Part shown: positions 11,779 through 22,795 of the stretch, piece after piece
Position numbering within the stretch: position 1 is the first letter of the stretch
Layout of the letters: each line of letters begins with the position of its first letter
Source: Alitta virens
Taxonomy: Eukaryota; Annelida; Polychaeta; Phyllodocida; Nereididae
DNA length: 64,000 nt
NCBI GenBank assembly: GCA_932294295.1
Contig: OW028584.1
Location: 10,982,407-11,046,406, forward strand
Direction of reading: 5' to 3'
Position numbers and translations under genes: made by a program
The notes under the pieces: generated by a model
Told to the model about the DNA's origin: nothing
What the model saw: the letters and a program-made list of their open reading frames with translations, nothing else
Database searches by the model: none

Positions 11779-12532
11779 CTAAAATGGAATAAAAATGTGT
11801 AATCAAATTTCTATTTTTAAAAATCATCTTTGACACAATTTACTAATCAATGATATAACATGTACCTGGTATATTTTTTGAGTCTATTTATGTGATTAAT
11901 AATTATGATCAGGATCATATATTTTAAAGATAGCACATTTTTGTTTCCACATTATGATTCTACATAATTTAAATTTTTATAATGTGTGTTAAATGTTTTT
12001 TAACATTTTTGTCACTTTATGGCGCCAGTCCCATTTTAATCAAGAAAAAGTCGGCAAAATGGTATTAATTTGTGCGTTGGCCAATAGCCCAACTTTGACA
12101 TCAAATTCTGGACAAAATAATTGACAGTTAGGTAAGATCCTTTTCTGTTAGTATGTGGCTTTTGTAAATTTTGGGAGCAAAAAACTCTAGAAAGGCCATG
12201 CCATACACATGTGATAGTTTTGGGACATTTTTTTTCTCTTTTTAGGCTTCGGCCGACACCCCCAACTTTAAGATCAATTTTCATAAAATCTAAACATCAT
12301 AGAGACACTGTAGAACAATATGATTGATTCCCGAATTATCAAATATTATGTTATTTCTGAACACGTGACAGATTTCTGTCACTTTTATGTCTTTTGTTCA
12401 TTTGCGTGCTGAATTAACCTAAATTTCGGAGGCTCTTACATAAAAATCAAGAAAGATTAATGAATTCTGTTTGTGTCATAGGCCATTCAGCCTCTTAATT
12501 TCTGGGAATGGAAACGTCACAAATCTGCGCTG
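11779..12532. other. Stretch without recognisable features
   Basis: If the exon at 11233-11778 is real, this would be its upstream intron. No donor or exon was recognised. Confidence 0.45.
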
Positions 12533-13080
12533 CTATGAGGTCATGTGACATGCCATTCAGCCTCGATCTGAGCCGTTCAATGAGCGTCAATGGCACCTAG
12601 CAACGCTGGTGTGGATGGTTGCTAAGGACCTGGTTGGTTGCTATGGTGCTTATATGACCCTCAGACACCCATTTCTGCCGAAAGACGGCGCTTGTCCGGT
12701 GCGTAGCACCGGTCTTTCTGATAACTGACACAAAGCGTCAAGGGATAACGTAAAAATTTGATCGTTGAAAAAGCGTCGCAACGTCATTACAACGCTTGTT
12801 CAGTGCTTTTTACGAAAATAGTACCTTCTGCAGTGGGTGGAATTCCACGGTAAAGTTGTTCAATTTCATGACGTTAGTAGAGTTTAAGGCACTACTTTGT
12901 ATGCAGACGACGAGCGGAAGCATTTCCCTCCCCGATTCTGGGGGAGCCGCAAATCGGTTATGAGAAAGGCTGGTGCTTCGCACCGGATCGTAGGGCCACA
13001 TTATGGAAGAAAACGCCTCAGACACAGTTGCCATGGTGCTGGAGGCCAACATTCACAGCCTCTTTCTGGTTTGGAATCAA
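12533..13080 (+). repeat. Interspersed repeat family R2, copy 1, interrupted
   Basis: The left part (12533-12672) and right part (13028-13080) align in order with the uninterrupted copy at 13686-13865. Shared blocks are TATGAGGTCATGTGAC, TTCAGCCTC, GCCATGGTGC and CCTCTTTCTGGTTTG. The gap is filled by a TIR element at 12692-12990. Confidence 0.65.
12692..12990. mobile_element. MITE inserted in repeat R2
   Basis: The left end (12694-12727) contains GTCCGGTGCGTAGCACCGG then TCTTTCTGATAAC. The right end (12957-12988) is its inverse (GTTATGAGAAAGGC, TGGTGCTTCGCACCGGAT). Each end also carries its own small hairpin (CCGGTGC...GCACCGG). The interior is non-coding. The minus-strand frame across it has no support as a gene. 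Confidence 0.65.
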
Positions 13081-13454
13081 AGCGAGGTCAAAAAGCATCC
13101 CGTAACAACGGGACTTACATGCACGTATCATAGCCAAATACAAACAGGTCAAATGAGGGCAAGCAATGATTATAAAAGGACCCACACTTTCCAGTGAGAC
13201 CAAGGAATTTGGCCACGGCACAGTTCTATTCAGTCAAAATGTGTAAAAAATATATAGTGTACCACAACCATGAAACTACTTATAAATTTTGACAAAAGTT
13301 TCAGAAACTTTTCAAATATGGTGCTAGCATTTTGCAGCACTTAGGGCAGAACACATAGCACAGAGTAATAGTACCTATCTGTGCACCATTTGCAACTGTA
13401 AGTCGCAATAATTACTAATTCTGTCCATGGCAATTTATGCACTTGAATAAGTTG

Positions 13455-13466
13455 CCCCCCCCCCCC
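13455..13466. repeat. Poly-C run (12)
   Basis: Uninterrupted run of 12 C. About 20 bp later comes GGATCCGCCCCT, a motif also found at the end of the TIR element at 19476-19620, so this may be a decayed relative. Confidence 0.85.
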
Positions 13467-13685
13467 AAGGTGCACATTTTTTCAGGATCCGCCCCTACCC
13501 TTTATGTTAGTCCAATAGATCTGGTCTATTTTTGCATCCATCATGACCTGGATTAAAACTTTGATTTAATTTTGCTATTTATTTCAAATGGAAGTAATTT
13601 TGAAATAAGCCATGTCCTGAAAACATGCAACTCAAAACAGTTCATATCTACATAATCACAATGATTTGATATTTATCATAATACT

Positions 13686-13865
13686 CTATGAGGTCATGTG
13701 ACCTGCCCTTCAGCCTCATTCTGAGTTACATTCATGGGCCCTGGCAACACTGGCGTGAATGGCTAAGGGTTGTGTGGGAGTTGCAAGCAATTGTTAGGAG
13801 GATCATGTGATTCACATTTGCCATGGTGCCACAGGACATACATCAATTCAGCCTTTTTCTGGTTT
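13686..13865 (+). repeat. Interspersed repeat family R2, copy 2, uninterrupted
   Basis: It aligns with 12533-12672 plus 13028-13080 and so defines the pre-insertion structure of copy 1. It begins TATGAGGTCATGTGACC and ends TTTTTCTGGTTTGAAT. Confidence 0.65.
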
Positions 13866-14454
13866 GAATTTTCCACTTAGGATTACAATTTTGTGCTATT
13901 AAATTTCAAATGGTTAAAACCCGTGTTATTGCCTATAAGTATAATATGGCATCACAAACATCTGCACATTTTTTAAAAATCAGATAAAAATTATTGAAAA
14001 CTGAGCAGGCAATTTACCACCAGGGGGCACTACCATGGCTGTAACCATAGCGCAATTGTGCCACTGGTGGAGTTTTATGTGCATTATACAGCCCAAATTG
14101 TTCCGGAATGCCAAACTTTCCAGATTGAGACAAAGTTAATGCGATGAGAGATGTAGTGATTTAGGCAAGGGCCATGTCTTTTCTACAATCGAGCATAGCA
14201 TATCAATTTGATGAAAAAAAATAACAAAATAAAGCCGAAATAATGATCATGGGTCATAGCTGAACAAACAGCTCCTATCATTGACATTGTATCATTATTT
14301 TGTTTTCTAATTTTCAATATCGGTTATCTCTTGACAATGTTCTCACTTGACTTGTGCTAAAGCTGAGAGACGAGCAGATAATCCAATTTAATTTTGCGGA
14401 AACTCAATTCCTAAAGACTGGTTAGATGCCCACGTAAAATAGTGTTTTATATGA
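13866..14454. other. Non-coding stretch with a CTCF-like motif
   Basis: No gene seen. CCACCAGGGGGCAC at 14017-14030 fits the bilaterian CTCF core (CCASNAGRKGGCRS). Occupancy is unknown. Confidence 0.3.
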
Positions 14455-14495
14455 GCGAAGCTCCGCCGCCGCAGGCGGCGAGCGCAGCTCACTTC
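14455..14495. repeat. GC-rich short inverted repeat
   Basis: GAGC and GCTCCGCCGCC are followed by GCAGGCGGCGAGCGCAGCTC, giving nested inverted repeats in an AT-rich background. It may be the tip of a worn transposon end. Confidence 0.5.
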
Positions 14496-14875
14496 CCGTA
14501 GAGAGAGGTTCCAAAATGAGGCTACACAGTGATCAAGCTGAACCGGAATAGTCCCAAAGTGTCCCAAAATTTCTAAAATACATGTAATCCTATGGAAGAT
14601 CAACTTAATATCGCTTTTTGACCAATAGTCCAGAACGAGACTACGTCATCATGTCATAACAACGTCGTCGGTTCAAAAGTTGCGATGTCCATAATTTCGT
14701 AACGAATACACATCCAGCTTAAAACTTGGAGAAAACTTGTTTCTCTAACTGTAACAATTCTAACAGTGACTAAAAATAGGGTTTATTTAGAAGGGGAACC
14801 CACCAGATATGAATAACAAAACATCTTGAATCGATCACGCTCGCGCCAACGACATTTTCGCGATGACGTTTATCA

Positions 14876-14916
14876 CACCAGGGGGCGGTTGTAAGCTATC
14901 GCAGCGCCCCTAGCGG
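14876..14916. promoter_or_regulatory. Two opposed CTCF-like motifs
   Basis: CACCAGGGGGCGG on the plus strand (14876-14888) is followed by GCGCCCCTAGCGG (14903-14915), which reads CCGCTAGGGGCGC on the minus strand. Both fit the CTCF core. Binding is an inference. Confidence 0.3.
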
Positions 14917-15591
14917 CTGAGAAACGCTTTACAATTATCTGACTTCTTTTGCCTCTAAAATTGTTATCTATTGTCCGATTTTGAAAATTTTAAAACCTAC
15001 ATGAAGTCTTATTAATACTTGAGATTTAAAGCTGCACTGTCTGTCAAATTTGCAATTTGCTAAAACTCATCAAATAGTTGAAAATAACTAATGGGCCAAT
15101 ATTTCTGTTGGATGCAAAATTCCCCGCCAGAAATATTCAGGGCATACTAAATTTGTGTGTTAACTAATGATTTTATCAGACATTATTACTAAAAATAAAT
15201 CTTACATTGAAAATCCAGACTAAAACATTGGAAAAACACTGGGTATGATGGCATGAAAAAAATAATACTTAAATTATTTATTGTAAATTAAGACTAAATT
15301 GTTGCAAAAGTGGGCATGTGTAATGGTAAAAAAATCATAAGACAAGAAAGCAGCATTTGTATATATATAATTACTTGAATGTGCTAAATCTGGAGACACA
15401 GTAACTTTAAGTTGACATAAATATACATATAATATAGCTTCGCTCACTCCTGTCATTGACAGCTACATATTATCTCTAGGATGACATGGAAAAAAAAAAC
15501 TGTGGAGTTAGATTTGAAAATCAGAAAAGCTCTCTTCTTGATGCCACCATTTTTTTTTTACTTTGCAACTTGCAAGGCATGAATTCTAGGT

Positions 15592-15676
15592 TGATGACAT
15601 CACAATTGGCCTGTGATGACGTCACCATTGCCTCTAATGAGGTCACAAAAATGACATCACAATAGTTACGTCATAG
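15592..15676. promoter_or_regulatory. Cluster of CRE/bZIP-like half-palindromes
   Basis: Five related motifs lie within 85 bp: GATGACATCAC, TGATGACGTCACC (full CRE at 15617-15624), ATGAGGTCAC, ATGACATCAC and TTACGTCATA. Spacing is irregular (about 13-23 bp), so this is either a bZIP site cluster or a worn short tandem repeat. Confidence 0.3.
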
Positions 15677-16032
15677 TCAAGCCTTTAAGTCATTCATAAT
15701 TTGGCGAAAAAGATTTTCGTTGAAAAAACTGTATTTAATTTTTTTGCCTACAAATACAATGATACTCAAAAAAACAAACAGGGCGGCGGGGAAATGAGAG
15801 CAACAATCACTTTTCAATCATGAAAATGTCATGTGTATATTTTGAATAAATTTATGCAAATTATGATTCTATCATTTTTCAGATAATTTGTCTAGTAAAA
15901 TTTTAGCCACAGAAAAACAAACATTAGACCTTAAATAGGGAAATATCAGACTTCCCACAAATTTAGACTGAGGAATCTGTCCAACCTCAAATCTGAGGTT
16001 GGAATACAAGTTATCTCCTAGGTGCCATCTCT

Positions 16033-16049
16033 CCCCCCCCCCCCCCCCC
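16033..16049. repeat. Poly-C run (17)
   Basis: The longest homopolymer C run in the window, followed by nine A and TATATATA. Confidence 0.9.
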
Positions 16050-16540
16050 AAAAAAAAATATATATAACATTGACCTACCGTTGGTAAACCGACGGATTGC
16101 ATTTTTCGTTCTTCCCATGGCGAGAAAAGCTCTGGATATCCCCGAGAAAAATCTACGAAGAAAAAGGTCGACTGCACGCAGTGAACCTAGCTCCAGGACA
16201 GTTAGTCAGCCTGAAATCGAGGCTGAATGGGCCCCGCGAAAAAATAGGTCCGTGATCATTTCACAGGGGCGAACCCATAAGAACTGGATCCGCTACTGTT
16301 TCAACGCATTTATGCTGTTTTACTTCTTTGTTTAATTTACATATAATTTGTAAAACATTTATTTCCATTGTGGTCAATATGTTAAAAAATAAAATAAAAA
16401 TAGTGCAGTAGTTGCTACGGCGGGAATGTTCATTCTAGATCACTGCGCTTACAAATTTTGAACAGTTCTAGAATCTATCTTAGGCAAAAAGTAATTTAAA
16501 ATAGGAATATTAAAGAAAAAATATTGCTTGCAGAAATATA

Positions 16541-16615
16541 AATACCCACCTAGCGTGTTTCCCAACGGCCTCAGTAGGCTGAAGGCCGCTTGGGAAACAG
16601 GCTAATACCCACCTA
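16541..16615. repeat. Hairpin flanked by 12-bp direct repeats
   Basis: AATACCCACCTA occurs exactly at 16541-16552 and 16604-16615. Between them, GTTTCCCAACGGCCT pairs with AGGCCGCTTGGGAAAC around an 11-base loop. The arrangement looks like a tiny element with target duplications. Confidence 0.65.
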
Positions 16616-17459
16616 AAGCTAATTAATAAAGCACAATGCAAATTTTAAGTAAATATACAAAATTGGCCAATTGTAAAATTGTTGAAATTTTTATTAAGGG
16701 AAAAGGGCTACAGAAGGCCTAATTAATTATTATAAATTATGTAATACTATGGTTAAGACCTTTGTTTTTGTAACTCAATGACTCAGAACTTTTTGCAATT
16801 TTTTTCTGAGTTTCCTACATATATCATATGTAACCAAACTTTAGATTATACTTAATAAGAGTAAGACATTTACTTTGTAGTTATAGACCTTAACCTATGT
16901 TTTCAAGGTCACATACCACTTCAAAGTAATTTTTTTTTAAATATGAGCTTAACATATATATAGGCCTATGTCAAGTTCTATTAAGGGGTCTGCAATCGGC
17001 ATTTCCCAACCATCAAATTGACAATCAGAAGGGCTAAGGGGGTGTTTACAGATTTAGATTATCTGATATCTGATCCAGTGTACTGGAAACTTGGGTGGTG
17101 ATCCACTGAAGGGATGCTAAGATATTTCCAGACCTTTTAATTTGCTATTTACCCAAAACTTTACATTTTATAACTTGGATTTGTTCATCCATGGAGGTGA
17201 ACAACCTTCCTTTTAGTAATTAGGCGCCTACCCCAAGGTGTCATAAATGACATATGGATGATATAACATCACTCAACAATAACTTTTGAATAAAAAAAAA
17301 CTGCATAAAAACTATAAAAATCAATTTTTCATTTTGACCTCGACCTTTAATACCCTCAGGGTAAATTATTTTATATCTTTACTCAAAAGCTACACTTCGA
17401 TATATTGTTCAAGAATATACCTTATGTATTAATGGAGATATGATTTCTTTAATTCTGAA
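16616..17459. other. AT-rich stretch without recognisable features
   Basis: No coding or shared repeat sequence recognised. Confidence 0.5.
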
Positions 17460-17711
17460 ACTTTGACCTGGTCAATTGCTATAACTCGTGTTTGAATAAT
17501 TAATAAATTCGGTTTGCATTGTCTACAGCTAGCTAGGGTGCTACTTAAGAAGTTGTAACACTTTAAGGTACACTTTGGGGTAATTATCAAATCTCCCCCC
17601 CCCCCCCCCAAAAGTTATATCTCGTGTTTGGATGATTGGATCTTCACCAAATTTGGCTTACATATATATGCTCTAGAGTGTTACAAACTTGTTGCAACAC
17701 TTTAAAGTAGG
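17460..17711 (+). repeat. Two-copy repeat, about 134 bp spacing, separated by poly-C
   Basis: Units at 17478-17577 and 17612-17711 share ACTCGTGTTTG/TCTCGTGTTTG, AATTCGGTTTGC/AATTTGGCTTAC and TTGTAACACTTTAA/TTGCAACACTTTAA. A run of 15 C lies at 17595-17609 between them. Confidence 0.6.
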
Positions 17712-17832
17712 CCTACTTTTTGGATCAGAAACAGAGGAAGACCACACACTTCCAGAACACCTAAAGCTAAATCCAATAGATCCAGCACAGCAGTCAGCCA
17801 AATTTTACCATAAACTATTTTATTTTCTGTTT

Positions 17833-18190
17833 ACACTGTGTTGTCACCTCACAGCCCAGCGACCTAATTATGTTTCGCTCGTTTTCTCAAGTAAAATAAA
17901 TTTATCAATTTCTCTTATAGTCCATAGGCTGGCTTATGGTAATAAAGGTCTAACAATGAAATTACAGAATAATTAGTTTACATAATATTGTCCTGACAAG
18001 CAGGCAATTCAGAAAAATTGCCTAAACTAAAAAACTTTAATCCATTTCTCTTGTATTTTTCGGAGAAGATTTCTTAAGTCTATACTCAGCCTATAGGCTA
18101 CCTAGTTTAACCAATCATTTTGTTTAACTAGGTAAACTCACAAAGAATGTCCATAATTAGGTCGCTTGGCTGTGAGGCGACGACGGAGTG
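17833..18190. mobile_element. MITE family M1, copy 1
   Basis: The left end CACCTCACAGCCCAGCGACC, continuing into TAATTATG, is inverted at the right end (CATAATTAGGTCGCTTGGC, then TGTGAGGCGACGAC). The TIRs are about 33 bp. The 350-bp body is shared with 21934-22318. No frame codes for a transposase. Confidence 0.85.
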
Positions 18191-18254
18191 TTCAGCTATT
18201 CGCTGGGGGTGCTGCGACTAGCTGACGCAGTACGCAGGTAGGGGCTGCCATTAG

Positions 18255-18274
18255 CCGGGAGGGATTCCTCCCGG
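18255..18274. repeat. Perfect 8-bp-arm hairpin
   Basis: CCGGGAGG-GATT-CCTCCCGG. No role can be inferred. It is followed by A/G-rich sequence rather than a T tract. Confidence 0.5.
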
Positions 18275-18545
18275 TAGCATGCGTGCGCATCCTAGGCTTT
18301 AACATTGGAAAAGCCTGGACCGGAACGTGATACCCAGTCTAAAAATAGCACAGCCAATCAGAAAATTCAGTTATTGTCCAATCAGCCATCCGGGATAGGT
18401 AGAGGCGACCTGCCTATCGCGTTCACGCTTAGGCAGGTCCCAGCCAATGTTCAGCTACTGCTCCACCAGTTGCAAGAGAGGGACAGAACAGTCAGCCTAA
18501 CACGCCACCTAGTGTATAATAGACATAATTCACCTTCTCCTTTAT

Positions 18546-18702
18546 GGGTGGTGGGGTGGGTGTATCAGGGCTTTATATCCTTTATTTCTGCGCCTGAGGG
18601 GCTAATTAGGGCAGACAGGGACCATGGCCAGATGATGAAACAGCCATCCAACTTAGGCTCGACCGGGAATTGAACCCAAGATGAGTTCACTTAGTCTAGC
18701 CA
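18546..18702 (-). mobile_element. tRNA-derived SINE, family S1
   Basis: Read on the minus strand, it has a B-box-like GGTTCAATTCCC in the head, followed by the S1 body (GCCTAAGTTGGATGGCTG, CCATGGTCCCTGTCTG). The same body occurs at 28200-28606 and 33729-33910. The head is truncated compared with the 33.7 kb copy. Confidence 0.75.
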
Positions 18703-19475
18703 ACAATTTTTTCTTAATAAATGGTTGATTTGCAATACCTTCAAAAATTAACAATATTTTATCTTATAATAATTATGCCATTTTAACATTAATTACAAAA
18801 AAATTATTGAAATATTTTATTTTGGACGTTTAGTCCTTTCCCGAGATCTAAGTCATTTACCAAGGCAGAGAAAACAATGGATCTTAATTTCCCTGCAATA
18901 GTCATACCTTGCCACCTTTCATGGTCTGTGACTTGACTATAGCCATAATTATTTTCATCATAATCAATTGCCTAGCACAATGTGCTGTGCAATATATGTA
19001 TTTGGCCACAGGCAGTTCTTTTAAAAGTCCTGGGTTCGATTTTCAACCAACATCATACAACTTTATCACACTTTAACAGCTGAAGTAATACTTCAACAGC
19101 TGGGCAACCTTCTCAAGTCAATTATCTATAACAGAAAAACAATAAAACTGAAGACTTGCATAATATATTGTATACACCATCATTTTAATAAATCCGATGC
19201 TTATCCAGTCTTTACAATTTTAATGAGCAAAACATCATTTGCATGCATGATTTAAAGCAATTCACAGCAGTAAAAAATAAAATAGCTATTAATTATACAC
19301 AATTAAATATGTACAAGTGGCCAGGTCATCAGTCAACAACTGAAATCTGAGACTTCAGTATTTGGAGGGATTGTTTACAAAGTAATTTTTAATTAATCAA
19401 TACAGTTTTTGTAAGCTTTACAATGGGCCATATGAAGTACACGACATAGAACACTGACAATTACATGCACATTAC
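18703..19475. other. AT-rich stretch without a gene
   Basis: A solitary B-box-like GGGTTCGATTTTC near 19028 suggests a worn tRNA-like remnant, but no A box can be placed with confidence. Confidence 0.4.
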
Positions 19476-19620
19476 CAGTAGCGGATTTAGGGGGGGGGGG
19501 GGTTTATTGGGTTTGAACCCCCCTCCTTTGGCCTAGTCCATTTAAAATTTAAAAATAATAAAAATTCAGCGTTTCCCGCAATACTTTTTAATTTGTTAAA
19601 ATTTTCTGGATCCGCCCCTG
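19476..19620. mobile_element. hAT-like MITE with CAGxxGCGGAT ends
   Basis: The left end CAGTAGCGGATTTAG and the right end TTCTGGATCCGCCCCTG are imperfect inverses. They resemble the CAGGGGCGGATCCAG termini common in invertebrate hAT MITEs. ATTAC flanks both sides (19471-19475 and 19621-19625). A run of 13 G (19490-19502) directly follows the left end. It is non-coding. Confidence 0.6.
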
Positions 19621-19885
19621 ATTACAGATGTGTGTGATATGAATTTCGTTTTATTTTTGATAACTAGATCAAGTTTAAAATATTACCAATAAATGTTCCA
19701 TAAAATTCTCATTTTTTGGGCAACATTTAAAATGAATTGCAGGTTTACATTTATTCCACGTCAATTTTGAAAATAATTATATTTTTTTCTAATATCCTGA
19801 ACATTTACATTGATTTCAGTTCATTGGATTTGGTCAAGATGAAGAAACCTTTATATATATAATACAACATATGATCACATATCTT

Positions 19886-20055
19886 ACATGGCCAAATGTG
19901 CTGCTTGCGTTTTCCATGGGTTTGGATAAACCAAAGATTACATGTATGGATTTATCAACGCATGGTTTTCACCTCATTTTAATTAGGCAAAAAAAATACG
20001 TTTTCCATGCGTTTATCCTTCTCATGGAAAACGCACGTGGCACATTTGGCCATGT
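19886..20055. mobile_element. Palindromic MITE (ACATGGCCAAATGTG ends)
   Basis: ACATGGCCAAATGTG (19886-19900) is exactly inverted at 20041-20055. GCGTTTTCCATG and AACGCATGG blocks mirror inside, so the whole 170 bp folds on itself. A related module is embedded in repeat R1 at 595-711. The frames here are by-products. Confidence 0.8.
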
Positions 20056-20221
20056 ACGATAATCTTGATCTGGTTTATTTTTCCTCATTGGTGAGTTCCC
20101 AATTGGATACCATGCCATCAAAATTGCACGTCAATGCCAGAGTAATCCACAATACTTATACATCCATATTACATGTAATTAATGCCACACACCAAAAAAT
20201 GGAATCCCCAAACTGGTTGCT

Positions 20222-20395
20222 TTCCAGCCAAATTCATTGACTTGGAAACAAATCAGAGACTTGGAAGCTAAACTACCGATGATGTCATGTGCATCCAGGA
20301 CTCCCGTTGGTTAAGGCAATCCCTCAACCAATGAGAGTCCTGGATTCACATGACGTCTTCTGTAGCGTTTCCAAGGTAATGACTTTGGCTCTAAA
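20222..20395. mobile_element. Palindromic MITE family M2, copy 1
   Basis: The left arm CCAAATTCATTGACTTGGAA mirrors TTCCAAGGTAATGACTTTGG. GATGTCATGTG and ATCCAGGACTC mirror GAGTCCTGGAT and CACATGACGTC. A 5'-shortened relative lies at 27831-27990. Confidence 0.7.
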
Positions 20396-21280
20396 AAACC
20401 AATTCTCATTTTTGAACTCATGAGGCGACAATATCATTGCGATTTATCAGTAAATTTGCACCAAGGGTGGTGTTAACGGCGAGGTTCCATGTAACTGTAG
20501 TGTTATGTAAACATACAGCGAAAATTCTTTATGGTAAGACTACAGTGGAGTCCAAAAATACTGCAATACTTCAACATACTTCACAGAAAATACAGGCATT
20601 GCAAACGCTTTCCCTTAAAATAGGATTCCCCAGTGTCAAATGTATTTCATCCCCAATATTTTTAAGCGATGAGGCCTAGACATGGTGTTTGGGGGCGGAG
20701 AGTTGACTTGAAAAAATTTTAAAAAGGAGAGAAGGTTTATCAAACTTGCAGAATTCCTAACACAGGAATATATACAGCGCCGTGCATAAGTAAAAGTAAG
20801 TGAATTCCCCGCACCCCCCCCCCCCCCTCCCCAAATGGAAATTTCTCCAGTTAATGACAAACAATCAAAGTGACAAACATCCTATAGAAAGTTTAGACTA
20901 ATCCAATTCCTTTATCCTGCTTTGCCTTTTGATTTTAAGAACCCTAAATACAAATGCATTTTAAAAATAGTGGTTTTTTTTTCAGTGGGGTTCACTTATT
21001 TATGTACTGCACTGTAGATAATACCTACATAATCTTACAGGTAATGGGAGATGTTTTAGGTGCCTAAGGGGGGGGGGAGGGGCTGCCTTTCATACATACT
21101 TTGGCCAAAAGGTGGAAGGGTTCTGAGTTCTGATCCCCAAGGTCCCCCATCTCTAAACTGTATAAAATCTGTTAGCTGTTGATGTTTATAACCAGTGGAT
21201 AGAAAAGCTGAATTGGAGGCTTTCACTATAGGCCAACTCAGCCAATTCCACTGAAGTAAGAACCCATTTAGCTCAATGCC
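20396..21280. other. Stretch without a gene; poly-C run
   Basis: Poly-C run of 14 at 20814-20827 and a shorter G run near 21068. An 80-codon frame at 20437-20679 is not supported by any motif. Confidence 0.5.
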
Positions 21281-21445
21281 TGGATATTCCTGGACCCCAC
21301 TGGACACCATTGGAACTTATGTTAAGTAGTCCTAATTTTGAATAAAGAAAGAGCCAGAAATACAACAACAGGTATTTAACCCAGTGATTGGATATTCCTG
21401 GACCCCACTATATACATGGGACCTATGTTAGGTGGTCCTGATTTT
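21281..21445. repeat. Two-copy tandem duplication (about 105 bp period)
   Basis: GGATATTCCTGGACCCCACT occurs at about 21282 and 21392. Each copy is followed by a CTTATGTTA/CCTATGTTA block and a GTGGTCCTGATTTT/GTAGTCCTAATTTT block. Confidence 0.75.
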
Positions 21446-21933
21446 AAAGTGATTTTAAGACATGCTTATACATTTCACATGTTTGCTACAAATTTCATTT
21501 GATTTTTTATCCAATCATTCTATGTCCACAACACAAATAAATGACAGCAGAATCACATCATCTTCAGCTGTTCAGGCCAATATGAATATTTCCATGAAGA
21601 CTTGACATCCAACTATGATGATGACATTAATGCTGGTAAATGTTACACCTGTTTCTGTAGATTCTTTCTAAAACATTTAACTATCTAAGGAAGACGCTGA
21701 TTGGCACCATTTTGTGAAAAATCAGATTATATAAATATCCACATCAATTGATATACAATATTATAATAATATATACTACATTCTTACTAACACCTGAGGT
21801 ATATACTTTTGCCATTAAATAACAATAAAGTATGGATTATCATGATAAAAATATATTTACAAGAGGACATGTTAATAAGTCTGCATTCTGTGTTGGTCGA
21901 CGGGTTTGACCAACTTCAATCTAAACTGCTTCA

Positions 21934-22318
21934 CACTGTGTGTCGTCACCTCACAGCCCAGCGACCTGATTATGTACATGTTTTGCTCGTTTACTCATCT
22001 GAATTAAATTAATCATTTCTCTTATAATCTATAGGCTGGCTTATTGTATTAAAGGTCTAATAATGAAACTACAGACTAATTAGATGTTAATGTGCTGAGT
22101 TTACACAATTCTTGTTCTGACAAGGAGGCAATTCAGAATAAGTGCCTAAACTAAAAAAATATGAATCCATTTCTCTTGTATTTTTAAGAGAAGATTTCTT
22201 TAAGTCTTTACTCAGCCTATCGGTTAAATAGTTGAACCCATCATTTTTTTTAGCTAGGTAAACTAGCAAATAATGTCCATAATCAGGTCGCTTGGCTTAT
22301 GGTGAAGACACACAATGT
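21934..22318. mobile_element. MITE family M1, copy 2
   Basis: It has the same TIRs and body as 17833-18190: CGTCACCTCACAGCCCAGCG at the left, and GGTCGCTTGGCTTATGGTGA at the right with a partly diverged end. It abuts the foldback element that begins at 22316. Confidence 0.8.
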
Positions 22319-22795
22319 TTGTGAACATATAAACATGAATAATAGCAAGATCCACAACAAATGTCCACTTTTTTTTGTGTGGTCATATTTTTCCACAAAT
22401 GGCATGGAACAGCACAAAATGGACAGAAATGTCAGCAACTTGTCAAACCCCAATTTTCTGGCTGATCAAAACACTTCTGTGAAAAAATTAACTGAAAGTT
22501 TGCTTTATTCTCCAAAATATCCACTGATGTTTCTCCGAGACCATCATAAACGGCCTTAATGATGACGAGATGGCGAAAAATTATCAGCAGAAAGATAGGA
22601 AATTTTAAGGGCTATAAAATTGGGATTTGACTTATTGGTAACATTTCTGTCTATTTTGTGCTGCTCCAAACTTTTTATGATAAAATACGACCGAAAAACA
22701 AGTGGATATTTATCATGGATCCTACTATAGTTGAGAGCAGCATTAATTGTTTGAGAGTGGCTTTGCCTTTGTGACATCATCATGTCAATAAACTG
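22316..22795. mobile_element. Imperfect foldback element with mirrored reading frames
   Basis: The left arm (22330-22470) and right arm (22600-22770) are inverted relatives sharing CAGCACAAAATGGACAGAAA/TTTCTGTCTATTTTGTGCTG and CCCAATTTT/AAAATTGGG. Frames on the two strands therefore encode similar peptides (EQHKMDRNVSNLSNPNF against EQHKIDRNVTNKSNPNF). These arise from the fold and show no domain I recognise. Confidence 0.65.

Noticed and set aside
12810..13221. Overlapping short frames and a possible small nuclear RNA gene on the minus strand
   Set aside because: The sequence does not follow U1, U2, U4, U5, U6 or U12 signatures, and the region is better explained by a MITE with hairpin ends.
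22087..22269. 60-codon minus-strand frame inside MITE M1 copy 2
   Set aside because: The matching region of copy 1 (17833-18190) does not keep the frame open.
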